Part shown: piece by piece, positions 8,739-19,207 of the stretch | Position numbering within the stretch: position 1 is the stretch's first letter | Layout of the letters: every line of letters starts with the position of its first letter | Program-made: the position numbers and the translations under genes | DNA from: JAPPFW01 sp965200835 | GTDB lineage: Bacteria; Actinomycetota; Acidimicrobiia; Spongiisociales; Spongiisociaceae | Direction: 5' to 3' | DNA: 64,000 bases | Assembly: GCA_965200835.1 (NCBI GenBank) | Contig: OZ241390.1 | Span: forward strand, 2,604,001 to 2,668,000 | Notes under the pieces: generated by a model | Databases searched by the model: none | Told to the model about the DNA's origin: nothing | The model's input: the letters and a program-made list of their open reading frames with translations, nothing else

Positions 8739-10274
8739 ATGGGTTCGACCACTCTTGCTCCTCCCTTGCTGGAGATGGAAGGGATCACCAAGCGGTTCCC
8801 CGGGGTCATCGCTAACGACCAGGTCGACTTCGACGTAAGGGCCGGGGAGGTCCACACTCTGCTGGGCGAGAACGGGGCCGGCAAGAGCACCCTCATGAAG
8901 ATCCTCTACGGCCTCTATCAGGCCGATGCCGGTGAGCTGCGGATCCGGGGTGAGCCGGTGACGATCAGCTCCCCTTCGGACGCTATCGAACACGGGATCG
9001 GAATGATCCACCAGCACTTCATGCTGGTGCCGACCGTGACCGTGGCGGAGAACGTTGCGCTGGGGCTTCCGTCCGGGCGGCGCCTGGTGCAGGACCTCGG
9101 GCCGGTCCGCAAACGGATCCGGGAACTGTCCGGGATCTACGGTCTCCAGGTCGATCCCGACGCCTACATCTGGCAGCTGGCGGTTGGGGAACGCCAGCGG
9201 GTGGAGATCATGAAGGCCATCTACCGCGACGTGTCCCTGCTGGTCCTCGACGAGCCGACCTCGGTGCTGACCCCGGCCGAGGTAGAGGACCTGTTCATCA
9301 CCCTGCGCCAGATGACCGATGGAGGCCGCGGTCTGGTGTTCATCTCCCACAAGCTGCCTGGGGTGATGACCCTTTCCGACCGGATCACCGTGTTGCGGGG
9401 CGGTCGGGTGACCGGCCGGACGGTCCCGGCGGAAACCAGCCGCGAGCAGCTGGCCCACATGATGGTGGGCCGCGAGGTCCGGCTGGCGCCCCGCCGGACC
9501 GAATCGACCGTGGGTGGGCCTCGCATCACCATCCAGGATCTGGAGGTGCTGGGCGATCGGGGTACTCCGGCGATCAGCGGCCTGGACCTGGAAGTGTGCA
9601 GCGGAGAGGTGCTAGGCGTGGCCGGGGTATCCGGCAACGGCCAGCGGGAGCTGGCGGAAGCCCTGGCCGGCCTCCGCCCGGTCGCCTCGGGCAAGGTCGT
9701 GATGAACGGGGTGGAGGCCACCGGCAAGACCCCCAAGGCGATCCGCCGGCTGGGCGTTTCCTACATCCCGGAGGAGCGGATGCGGGACGGCGCCATCGGT
9801 GAGTTCAGCGTGGCCGAGAACCTGATCCTGACCTACCATGACCTGCCTCCCACCAGCCGGCGCGGGTTCCTCGACTTCGGCCAGATAGAGTCCGGATGCT
9901 CCGACCTGGTGGAGCGTTTCACCGTCAAGACCCCGTCGCTGGACACCCCCACTGCCAACCTGTCGGGCAGCAACATCCAGAAGCTCATAATCGCCCGCGA
10001 GCTGTCCGGAGATCCCGAGGTTTTGATCGCTTCCCAGCCCACCAGAGGGGTCGATATAGGTGCTGCCGAATACATTCATTCGGTGTTGATGGAGCGCCGG
10101 GCCACAGGAACCGCCATCCTCCTCATCTCGGAAGACCTGGACGAGGTGATGGCCTTGTCGGATCGGATCGCGGTGATGTTCGAAGGCCGGGTTATGGACA
10201 CTCTCCCCCGCGACGAGGCAACCATCCACCGGCTCGGTCTCCTCATGGCCGGCGTCAGCGAAGATACAGGATAG
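8739..10274 (+). CDS. Nucleoside ABC transporter ATP-binding protein (double ABC domain)
   Basis: A 511-residue protein with two fused ABC ATPase domains, as in BMP/YufO- and RbsA-type importers. The first domain has Walker A GENGAGKST, a signature of LAVGERQRVEI type and Walker B LLVLDEPTSVL. The second has a degenerate P-loop GVSGNGQRE, signature LSGSNIQKLIIARE and ASQPTRGVD, as usual for this family. It energises uptake with the two permeases and binding protein encoded upstream. The ATG at 8739 is 2 nt after the permease stop. Longer upstream reading in this frame is permease DNA in the wrong frame. The gene is intact, unlike the three upstream transporter genes. Confidence 0.92.
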   Translation: MGSTTLAPPLLEMEGITKRFPGVIANDQVDFDVRAGEVHTLLGENGAGKSTLMKILYGLYQADAGELRIRGEPVTISSPSDAIEHGIGMIHQHFMLVPTVTVAENVALGLPSGRRLVQDLGPVRKRIRELSGIYGLQVDPDAYIWQLAVGERQRVEIMKAIYRDVSLLVLDEPTSVLTPAEVEDLFITLRQMTDGGRGLVFISHKLPGVMTLSDRITVLRGGRVTGRTVPAETSREQLAHMMVGREVRLAPRRTESTVGGPRITIQDLEVLGDRGTPAISGLDLEVCSGEVLGVAGVSGNGQRELAEALAGLRPVASGKVVMNGVEATGKTPKAIRRLGVSYIPEERMRDGAIGEFSVAENLILTYHDLPPTSRRGFLDFGQIESGCSDLVERFTVKTPSLDTPTANLSGSNIQKLIIARELSGDPEVLIASQPTRGVDIGAAEYIHSVLMERRATGTAILLISEDLDEVMALSDRIAVMFEGRVMDTLPRDEATIHRLGLLMAGVSEDTG

Positions 10275-10290
10275 AGATCTAGGGGAAGCT

Positions 10291-13251
10291 GTGAGCCGCT
10301 TCAAACCTGGTGATCGAGTGCGGCGGATAGCTGGGGGCGACGACGGCATCATCATAGGTTCCCAACCAGGCCTCGGATACCCGGTGTTCTTTTCCTCCGG
10401 GTCCCAGTTTCTAAGCGAGTCCGCAGTTCGACTCCTACCACCCGAACCGGATGATGCGCTCCGCCAGGGGAAACTCAGCACGGCGGAACTCTATGGGCTT
10501 CGTATGCAGGCCCTGTATCTCCAGCATGCGTATCGCTATGACACCCTTGCCGGGCTCTCCAATGCTCGTATCGAGCCGACTCTTCACCAAGTGATGACCG
10601 CCCTGCGTGTACTGTCCAAGAACCAGCCCCGTATGATTCTGGCTGATGAGGTCGGCTTGGGAAAGACTATCGAGTCCGGGCTTATCCTGAAGGAGTTACG
10701 GGCTCGCCGGGTAGTCGATAGAGCCCTGATAGTCGTTCCTGCTTCCCTCCAATGGCAATGGAAGCAGGAGCTCCGTTCCAAGTTCAACGAGCACTTCGAG
10801 GTACTCGATGGGGACCGCCTGAAGTAGCTTGCCAAAGGAGGCAGCAACCCCTGGTCCCGCTACAGCAGCGTCATCTGCTCTCTCAACCTCGCTCGTGTCG
10901 AGCGCCATGCTGAACAGATCGTCGAAGCCGGATGGGACCTGGTGGTATTCGATGAGGCTCACCGTGTTCGACGTACCAAGGCATCCACCACCTTGGGTTA
11001 CCGGCTGGCTAACCGGCTCAAGGACCAGGTCGATGGGATGCTGCTGCTCACGGCTACCCCCATGCAGTTACATCCATACGAGCTGTACTCACTGATCGAG
11101 CTGGTCGAACCTGGAGTCTGCGGTTCTTTCGCCGAATACGAACGGAGACGCCGCGAGCTGCCTGATCTCGTCCAGAAGGCGAAAGACTTGGAACAGTGGG
11201 ACTTGCTGACCTCCAAGCAACGCGATTCCCTGAGTCACTCCTTCCGCAGACGTGATGTAGATCTGAAGACCAAGAGTGGCCGTGCGGCTGCCCTGGCCAT
11301 TCTCGAACGGCGACATCCGTTCGCCCTCACGATGATCAGGAACCGCAAGGCCGACATCGGGGGTTTCACCCAACGGCGCCCGGTGACCGTTTCGGTCCAG
11401 CTGGAGCCGGATGAGATCCAGCTATATAAGGACGTGAGTCGTTACCTCCGTGAACAATACAATCATGCCCAAGAAACTCAGCAGAAGGCCGTCGGGTTCT
11501 TGATGGTGACCTATCAGAAGATGTTGGCGTCGAGCTCTCATGCCGTTAGGACTGCTCTGCAAAGGCGGATGGCGAAGCTGACCGGCAGGACGGAACCATC
11601 GGAAGACGATGCCACGTCGCCCGCTGTGCAGGGCCCCTGGCGCGATCCGCGAGAACTCAGCAAGGCCATCGAAGGAAGTGACCACGTTCCTGTGGCCTCC
11701 TATCCACGTCCTCTCGATCACGAGTTGAGTAGGTTGGCCAACCTGGTCGCACGGTTGGGTCGAGTACGTGATTCCAAGGCCAGGTATCTACTCGATACGC
11801 TCCGAGATTCGATAGGTGATAAGAAGGTCATCATCTTCACCCAGTTCATCGAAACCCAGATGTTCTTGAAGAATACGCTTGAGTACCATGGCTACTCTGT
11901 AGAGATCTTCAATGGCACGATGAAACACCAGGGCAAGGACAGCGCAGTCAGACGGTTTAGGACCATGTCGGACATCCTGATATCGACGGAGGCAGGAGGG
12001 GAAGGACGCAATTTTCAGTTCGCCAACGTGATGATCAACTACGACCTTCCCTGGAATCCGATGAAGGTCGAGCAGCGGATCGGTCGATTGGATCGGATCG
12101 GACAGCAACAAGATGTGTACATCTACAACTTCTTCTGTACTGGAACGATTGAAGAGCGGATTATCGATGTGCTCGACAGGCGGATCCAGCTTTTCGAGGA
12201 ATCAGTAGGCTCCCTCGATCCAATTCTCGGCGCCATCGAAGAGGAGGTTACCAGCCTCATATTCGGATCAGGTCACTCGACTGATGAGATTGAGAAGGAT
12301 ATCGAACAGCGTGTAAAGAGCGCCCGGCTGCTCGAAGCCAAGACTAAACAACTGACGTTAGATCTCACTATCTTCCAACCAAATGAGGCTAATAGGGTAG
12401 TGGCAGAACGATCAAAGACTGGCCCGTCGAATCTACAGAGGTATGTAGCGGAGGTGTTGGAGTCCTATGGCGGTCGGCTAACGGAGCATCCAGAAGGTGG
12501 GTTCGCTATCCTTCTCTCCCAGGACTTGCAGAGCCTGTTGGGTGCTGAGGCAGGATCCTGTCGTGGTGTCTTCGACTATAGGGAAGCACTGGAATATGAG
12601 GAGCTGGACTTCTTCGCCTTTGGCCATGACTTGATCGATGGGATAGTGGAACTACCACTGAAACAGGATGCTCCATCTGCCTGCCATCGGAGGATCAGAG
12701 GTCATCGAGGGGGACCGGTCGTTGAGTTGTTCTACATGATCGAGGCCAAAGGTCCCATCCGGCTCGGCAGGTTCATCCAGCATCTAGTCGATAAACGTGG
12801 GACAGTGAGAGAGAAGCTGGTGTCCTCGATGCCCGAGCTCGGTCCAGAGGTCGTGGAATCGAAGATGGACTCTGACTGGATCGATGAAGCATTGGCGATC
12901 AGCCGGCGCAAGCTCTCATCGACGCGTAACGTGTTGGAGGCGGAGGCAAGGAAGCTCCACCTCAAGTGGAGTGATGAGGAGCTTGATCGAACTGAACGTA
13001 TCTATAGGTACCGAAGGCGTTATCTTGAGCGGCGTATTGAAGCTGATGAGCAGCTGGTACAGAAGTTGGAAACTTCGGATGCCCCTGGAGACCTGAGGGT
13101 GCTGCCAGCGATACGTGGGCGTGTGGCAAAGAACACTGGACGTCTGTCTACCCTCGACAGAGGCCATGAGATGGCAAAGGAAGTAATAAGGGGGCGAAGA
13201 TCTGACATATCTGTCAGGATGGTGGCGGCCGCATTGGTGGTGGGCAATTGA
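10291..13251 (+). CDS. SNF2/RapA-like DEAH helicase, interrupted by in-frame TAG (codon 179)
   Basis: A reading frame of about 986 codons for a superfamily-2 translocase. The N-terminal part has a beta-rich FKPGDRVRRIAGGDDG start. Motif I is ILADEVGLGKTIESG, motif Ia VVPASLQWQW, motif II VVFDEAHRVR, motif III LLLTATPMQ, and motifs V/VI are NYDLPWNPMKVEQRIGRLDRIGQ followed by a RapA/HepA-like C-terminus. TAG at 10825-10827 falls between motifs Ia and II with the frame unchanged on both sides; CAG (Gln) to TAG is the simplest cause. Without readthrough, only a 178-residue piece and a C-terminal piece from 10942 could be made. Its TGA overlaps the start of the Hsp70-like gene. It appears less GC-rich than the flanks. 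Confidence 0.85.
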
Positions 13252-14543
13252 GGGCGGATGTTGCCTATGGAATCGACTATGGAACTACCAACAGTTCTAT
13301 CTCCTTAGCATATCGCGATCATGTGGAAGTACTATCGACCGGCGGTTATCGGACTTCGTCGGCAGCCTTCCCCTCATTGGTCTACCTTCACAGGAACGGG
13401 CTGAGGCTAGCTGGTCGCCAGGCGGCAGAGAGTTTCTCTATCACCGGCAATCAACAGACCCGATGTAACAGCTGTGAGCTAGTAGTTGGCTGTGAGCAGT
13501 TCAGCCGGGGAGGAGGCTGTCTCGACTCCCGGTTGATGGGTGAGATCAAGAGCACGCTCACAGATAGAGAGTTCCAGCATACCCACTCATGGGGGACCGA
13601 CTTTCAACTGGAGGATCTGGTTGCAGTCATCATGTCCTACCTCAAACGGCTCGCCGATCGCCGGACCGGCCAGCATGTAACCCGGGCGGTCATCGGTTAC
13701 CCGATTGCCTTCTTCGGGGCAACCGGCGAAGGGTCCCGAGCGAAGCAGTTGGTGGCCGAGGAGCGGGTCGAGGAGGCAGCCCGGAGGTCAGGATTCACAG
13801 AAGTAGAACTCTATCCGGAGCCTGCTGCCGTAGTACTGGATGAGGTGCTGGACGATGCGTATGTGGTGGCGGTTGACTTCGGTGGTGGAACATTCGATGT
13901 GGCTGTCACCTCGGTGTTCGGAGGAGAGGGGGAAGTATTGAGCCTGGCGGGAGCGGCTGTAGGGGGCGCCATTCTCGACCGGTTGATCTTCGAGGAGAAA
14001 GTAGCGGAGTGCCTCGGATTGAATGAGCCCTTCGTTCCGGCTTGGTTCCGCAGTGGTTTGGCGAGTCTGGAGAGTTTCAAGTATATAATGAACCACCGAT
14101 ATTCGTTTAGTATTCTCGACCTTAGTAAATGACTGCCAGCTCAGAGTGCTTTGCTACAGTCGATAATCACGGGTGGCCAAGCCTATCGATTCTACAAAGC
14201 GATCGAGGACGCCAAGATCAGGTTGTCGACGGCTGAGCGAACCTCGATCGAGTTCCATCCCCCTCAGGGTGACCTATCGATAGATCTGAGTCGAGCTGAG
14301 CTGGATCGGATGGTGGCGCCTCAGCTCGAGGTGGTCGAGCAGCAGATAGTGAAGGCGCTGGATGAGGCCGGTGTCATGCCTGAAGAGGTCACTGTCGTCT
14401 TGCGTACCGGTGGGTCGTCGCAACTCAGTGCTTTCGGCACGATGCTGGATCGGATGTTCGGGGTCGAAAAGGTACGGAAGCGGCCCCCTTTCACAACCGT
14501 CGCCTATGGTTTAGGGGTAGTGGCACAGAAGACCTGGTTATGA
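13248..14543 (+). CDS. Hsp70/YegD-like ATPase with Cys-cluster insertion, in-frame TGA
   Basis: An actin-fold ATPase of about 431 codons. The phosphate-1 loop is GIDYGTTNSS, phosphate-2 VDFGGGTFDVAV, and the adenosine motif RTGGSSQLSAF. It lacks an Hsp70 substrate-binding domain, so it resembles short YegD-type relatives. Four cysteines sit in a loop (CNSC, then VGC, then GGGC) at about residues 70-90, a possible metal site that DnaK does not have. TTG 13248 overlaps the helicase stop (TTGA). An in-frame TGA at 14130-14132 splits the protein after DLSK, and the same frame continues without loss. The last ATG-overlapping base quartet links it to the next gene. Its role with the helicase is unknown. 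Confidence 0.82.
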
Positions 14544-15367
14544 CCGAGGACGATCCGAACCGAGAGCGGGACCGGCATTATGTCCCAACCCCTGAGGAGC
14601 TGGAAGCAGGTCTGGGGTCGGGACGTGGCAAGCGGCGACGTGGCGGGTCCAAGCGGGGCTTGGGTAGAAAGCAGACGCGGGCAAGACGAGCTCGGGGACT
14701 GTTCCGACTACTTCGAGGGGTTGGCCGGAAGAGAACCGAGGCAGTCGCCCCTAGTCCGACTCAGCCCCGTCCCAGGTCGTCGCCCTCTGTCCCGCCCGAG
14801 GATCGGCTCGATGATCCTGGGAAGGGTCCTCCGCCGCCGACTGCGCCGGTAAGGAAGCAGGTACCTCCCTCCGAGGTTCCCCGAGCGAGATCGAAGCGTG
14901 TGGTGAAGGGAGTCGATGGTGGTGGACCGCCTTCGACCACCACCTCCCGGCAGCGTGTTCGCCAGGTCCATAGTCCCGAGCCTAAGCCTCCTTCGGTAGG
15001 GACACCAGCAAGGCGGGCCGGCGAGCCTGCTGATCGTGGCGGGCGGTCCTTATCCGCTGCCTCCGGGCAGCGTGTAAGGCGAGTCCGCCTTCCCGAACGC
15101 AAACCTCCGCCAGTAAAGAAACCTCATGGACCCGTTCCAAAGGACAAACTGAAGAAGCTCGCCGAACTCGGACATAGCGTCGGTCAGTTCGAAGAGATAC
15201 GCACACATACGCTTCAGGAGAATCGGTATCAAGCCAAGTGTCGAGTCTGCGGTTTGAAGGCGATCGCTCGGCATGCCGCCCCCGATGGATGGGCCCTTCA
15301 AGATGCGGGTAACTGGGATCTCCAAGGTAAGGCTTCCGAGACCTCATGCTCAACCGATGGTCGTTGA
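14540..15367 (+). CDS. Basic proline-rich protein with C-terminal Cys motif; third gene of cassette
   Basis: 275 residues, starting by an ATGA overlap with the Hsp70-like gene. Residues about 25-60 are very rich in Arg, Lys and Gly. The middle is Pro/Arg-rich and probably disordered, with a 39-residue imperfect tandem repeat (DNA copies starting near 14951 and 15068, 117 nt apart) built around QRVRxV and PKPP/RKPP. The last 60 residues look folded: GHSVGQFEEIR, then CRVCG, then a Trp-rich segment and a final Cys. This could be a small zinc-binding fold. The highly basic body suggests nucleic-acid contact. I do not recognise the family. The frame is intact, unlike its two partners. Confidence 0.7.
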   Translation: MTEDDPNRERDRHYVPTPEELEAGLGSGRGKRRRGGSKRGLGRKQTRARRARGLFRLLRGVGRKRTEAVAPSPTQPRPRSSPSVPPEDRLDDPGKGPPPPTAPVRKQVPPSEVPRARSKRVVKGVDGGGPPSTTTSRQRVRQVHSPEPKPPSVGTPARRAGEPADRGGRSLSAASGQRVRRVRLPERKPPPVKKPHGPVPKDKLKKLAELGHSVGQFEEIRTHTLQENRYQAKCRVCGLKAIARHAAPDGWALQDAGNWDLQGKASETSCSTDGR

Positions 15368-15421
15368 GGACCACCGGGATCGATCACCTCTCAGGTCCGA
15401 TCTCCCAAGGGCACTAGCACT

Positions 15422-15474
15422 CCGGGGTTGAGGACTCCTTTGGGGGTCGAGATGGGCCTTGGCTCTGGCGAGGA
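15422..15474 (-). repeat. Left copy of ~52-bp direct repeat; FAD-oxidase 3' fragment
   Basis: Nearly identical to 19239-19290, which lies inside the 3' end of the FAD oxidase gene (one extra base in a G-run and one C/T change). On the minus strand it encodes the ending PKGVLNPGV and continues as a diverged but homologous LVPL. It is therefore either a leftover of a paralogous oxidase gene or one end of an inserted island. Confidence 0.7.
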
Positions 15475-15479
15475 GTGAC

Positions 15480-16030
15480 TCGCGAGGTGACCAGATCAGG
15501 TGCTACCACCACTTCTGGGTTTCTGGTGATAGCGACCTCTCTGGGGTGGCAACACCCTGGATGCCGGTTTGGCGCATGAGGCGGGCTACCTGTTTGCGAC
15601 CCATACATGTACCGTTGAAGCCAGTTCCGCATGAACATGGGGAGCACCATAAGTACCGCTCGACATACGATGAATGTCGACGAGGAGACACCCATGCACC
15701 ACCCCGGAACCTCGGCCTCGTTTGCCTTCACGAACCCACGCCGCCTGGGTGTCGATCGAGTCTCCGCACGCGAACCCGGCCGCCGCCTCAGCCCAGAATC
15801 TCTTTCTCCTCCCGAATCCGGCACTCCTCCCTAGGCGTAGCTCCTGACGCTCAGACGTAGTCAGCCCCTCCACCGTCCGGCATTCACATCAGCTTGGTTC
15901 GCTCAACTTGCGGACGGTCTCATCCGACGGCTTGAACTCCCGGCTCAACTCGCCCGTACTACGACCCCTACGACCCGTCCGCACCAGACGACCGTCGCAG
16001 CCCGGAACTCGTACACGGTACGGCCTGTCG
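15480..16030 (-). mobile_element. IS3-family insertion sequence remnant (orfA and orfB debris)
   Basis: On the minus strand, IS3-type transposase pieces appear in order but in several frames. An orfA helix-turn-helix region (TGELSREFKPSDETVRK, near 15900-15990) comes first, then the orfA coiled-coil tail (LTTSERQELR, near 15860). The orfB start follows (ETRSTPRRRGFVKANEAE), then GTYGAPHVHAEL and RKQVARLMRQTGIQGV near 15570. The DDE catalytic core is missing, so the element is truncated and inactive. Its right end is not clear. It sits beside the FAD-oxidase fragment and upstream of the decaying RCC1 gene, consistent with an insertion-prone island. Confidence 0.8.
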
Positions 16031-16144
16031 ATCTCGACACACTTCTGACACTCCTCTGTAGGAACAATGGTCCCAAGCCTTAGAAGTGTCCACCAAACCG
16101 GGTCAACCTCAGAGAAACCCTCCGTTAACACTCGATCCCAAAGG

Positions 16145-18936
16145 TCAGCTTACCTTAGTTCCAGCCACACTTGAGTCTAAGGGCGTGCGTACTATATCGT
16201 CGGGTGAGAGGGCCCAGCAGGTGATAGCGTTATCCAGGTTGACGGCACAACGCGTGTATAAGAAGAATTGTTTGTATTCCCCCTCAGGAGGACGACTCGA
16301 GCCCAGGGCGGCCCTTCCACAGTCAATAGTATTGTCTAGGCGGATAGCACACATCGATGATACATCTAACGTTTTGTACTTACCATCAAAATATTCGCTA
16401 TAACTTTGAGCGGTCGGATCTTAACAAGTGATGGTGTCATCTCGGCCGATAGCACATGGAGCAATCCAACCTCCAATCATTACTTGTTAATACTCGCCTT
16501 CAGGAGTGAACGTTCCACCGAAGAGGCCTTTACCAAAGCTGTCTTTGCCCCAGCATCTGATATTGTCATTCAGACTGATGGCACACCCATAGTCACTTCC
16601 CAAAACAATTTGTTTGTATCTGCCTTCAGGAGCATCAGCCGCTATGCGACTATTCAAGGTACCCCAGCAGTTGATGGTGTCGTCGAGACTGATGGCACAC
16701 CAATCATCGCCGCCCCAATTAAAGACTACTTGTTTATATCTACCATCAGGAGCATCTGACGGACGGTAAGTGTGATGGCCCCAGCAGGTAATAGTGTCGT
16801 CTAGACCAAGAGCACACGCAATACCAGGATCAGCTACAAATAGTTCTTTGAATTTGCCACCTGGACTATCAGTTATAAGCGGAGTGTCATCGTGACCCCA
16901 GCAAGTGATAGTATCATCCAGACCGATAGCACACCCTAAGCGACTGAGGTGGGGTGTTAGACCTATTTGTTTGTATTCACCTTCAGGAGTGTTGGACAGA
17001 CCACTGAATTCGGCGGCGTTACCCCAACAAGTAATTGTGTTGTCTAGACTGATTGCACAGGCTGAGGAGTCACCTCCCATCACAATCTGTTTGTATTCGC
17101 CTTCAGGAGCACCCGTTACAAGGCGAAGCCCCAACAGATAATGTTGTTATCCAGGTCAATCGCACAAGCACTACGGTGAGTACCTAAGACCACGTGCTTA
17201 TATTTGCCGTCAGGAGTGCCCCAGCACGTGATAGTACGTTTACCCGGACCTACAGCACATGAGTCAGTCCATTCACTTGAAACGGTGTACTTAACCTCTC
17301 GGTCAGGACCATCACTCTCACCGTGGTAGTCGGTACCCACACAGGCCACGTTACCGTCTAGAGTGAGAGCACACATATAGCCAGTACGTATACCATCCTC
17401 GCCCATAGTCACTTGTTTGTACTTGCCATCAAAGAACCTACTATCTCCGGGCCAGCAGGTGACAGAGTCGTCAACACCAAGAGCGCACCCCCAATGGTGT
17501 GCCAATTCGATATGTTTGTACTTCCCTTCAGGTGTGTCCTTGACTCGATTACGGTCGTTCTGACCCCAGCAGGTGATGGTATCGTCAACAGCGATAGCAC
17601 ACGACCAAGAACCACCGCTGGCGATGAACTTATACCTGCCATCGGGACTATCAGTCTGCGTGCCAGCGTTGCTGGTACCCCAGCAGGTAATGTTTCCAGC
17701 TAGGCCAAGTGCACAGAAGTAGTCTAGCCACGAATTTCCTCCGTAGATTAGTTGTTTATATTTGCCTTCAGGGGCATTAGCTACCATAGGACTATTCCAG
17801 GCGCTGGCCCAGCAGGTGATGGTGTCGTCCAAGCGGATACGACAGTCGGGAGAACCTAATACGACCTGTTTGAACTTACCTTCAGGCGCATATTCTATGG
17901 CTTTTAAGTGGTTCCAGCAATCAATAGTGTCGTCCAGGCTTATAGCACACCACTTATAATGGGTGGGGCTCGCGATCAATTGTTTATATTTGCCCTCAGG
18001 GATTTGATCTAGACGGGACCAGGAGCCCCAGCAGTCAATAGTATCATCAATGGCAAGTGCACAAGCATTAAGCGGGCCTAAGGCGATCTGGGTATATTTT
18101 CCTTCAGGAGCCTCCGTCTGACCCTGGTCATTTTTGCCCCAGCAGGCGATGGTCTGATCAGAACGGATGGCGCATGAATAATTGTCGTAGCTGCTGGCGA
18201 TGTGGGTGTAGGTAACGGTGGGACTGTCTGAGGGTACGGTGGCAGCGGTCGGTTCGGAAATGGGCTCCAGTTCAAGGGCACGGGCCAGGAATGTGGCCAT
18301 CTGAGCTCGGGTTACGCGCTGCTGCGGACAGAATCTGGGCGGATCAAGCTGGCATCCAGCAGTGATATCGGAGGCAGCCAGGGTGTTGATACTGTCGGTG
18401 TGCGTATCGTCATCGTTGATGTCAACGAAGTCCCGTACCCCATCGGTGGATGGCTCGAGTTGGAAACTACGGACGAGAAAGCTGGCCATCTGAGCTCGGC
18501 TGACGGGACGGTCTGGACAGTAACGAAGCGGTCCTGTGGCACAGCCCGACATTACCCCGATCTCAGCGAGACGTACCACATAGGGTGCCCACCACTCGCC
18601 GTCATCGACATCGGCGAACGGATTGACAGCTTGCGACGGTTCCTCATCCAACGAACGAATGACCCACACTGCCATCGTGGAACGCAGGATCGGCTCATCG
18701 GGGCAGAACAAGTTCTCACCACACTCACTACCCGTAACTATCCCTTAAGCGGTAAGAGCATTGATCCACGGTGCTAACGTCCCTCCACTCACGTCGCCGA
18801 AGCCGACCACACTCCCATCCGCAGGCTCGATGCCCTCGCCTGCGACCGGACCCGGCGGCAGCAGGCCCACCACAATAACCACAGTCACCCACAGCAACCA
18901 CAGCCGCCGAACAACCGGTAGGAAACCCCAACGCAC
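16145..18936 (-). pseudogene. Secreted SLH-domain plus RCC1-like repeat protein, decayed
   Basis: Start GTG 18934-18936 has GGGAGG 6 nt upstream. A signal peptide (LWLLWVTVVIVVGLLPPG) is followed by three S-layer homology repeats (FCPDEPILRSTMAVWV, YCPDRPVSRAQMASFL, FCPQQRVTRAQMATFL). About 18 RCC1-like repeats of roughly 40-50 residues follow, each with a CAI-LDDTITCWG core and a GKYKQ/GEYKQ link. Lesions are TAA at 18745-18747 in the first SLH repeat, a frameshift near 17115-17130, and TAA codons near 16484 and 16432. The last repeat ends at 16145. The DNA is visibly AT-richer than its neighbours. The intact form would be a long cell-surface beta-propeller protein. Confidence 0.85.
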
Positions 18937-19207
18937 AACTAACCTCCCAACCCGTTGCCGATCCAGAACACCATCAAGCCTAAAACAACTCAACCCCCGC
19001 CAGAATCCCGACCTAGGTAGACCAAGGAGCTATCCCGGGTGAGCACTCCTTCAAACCACCTTCCGTCTTCAAACTTCACTAACCACTAAACCGAACCCCG
19101 TGGTGTGTAGACCAAACCGACTGGAACCTTACTCCAATAAGCCGCCGGATCTGGAGGCCTCATACTTGGTCGCCGACCGGTGAGACAATTCTAAAAGTGG
19201 CTACCTT

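Noticed and set aside
5592..14132. Genome-wide stop-codon recoding
   Set aside because: TAG and TGA terminate several intact genes here (groEL, amidohydrolase, tsaD), and both stops as well as TAA occur inside broken genes. A single recoded codon does not fit.
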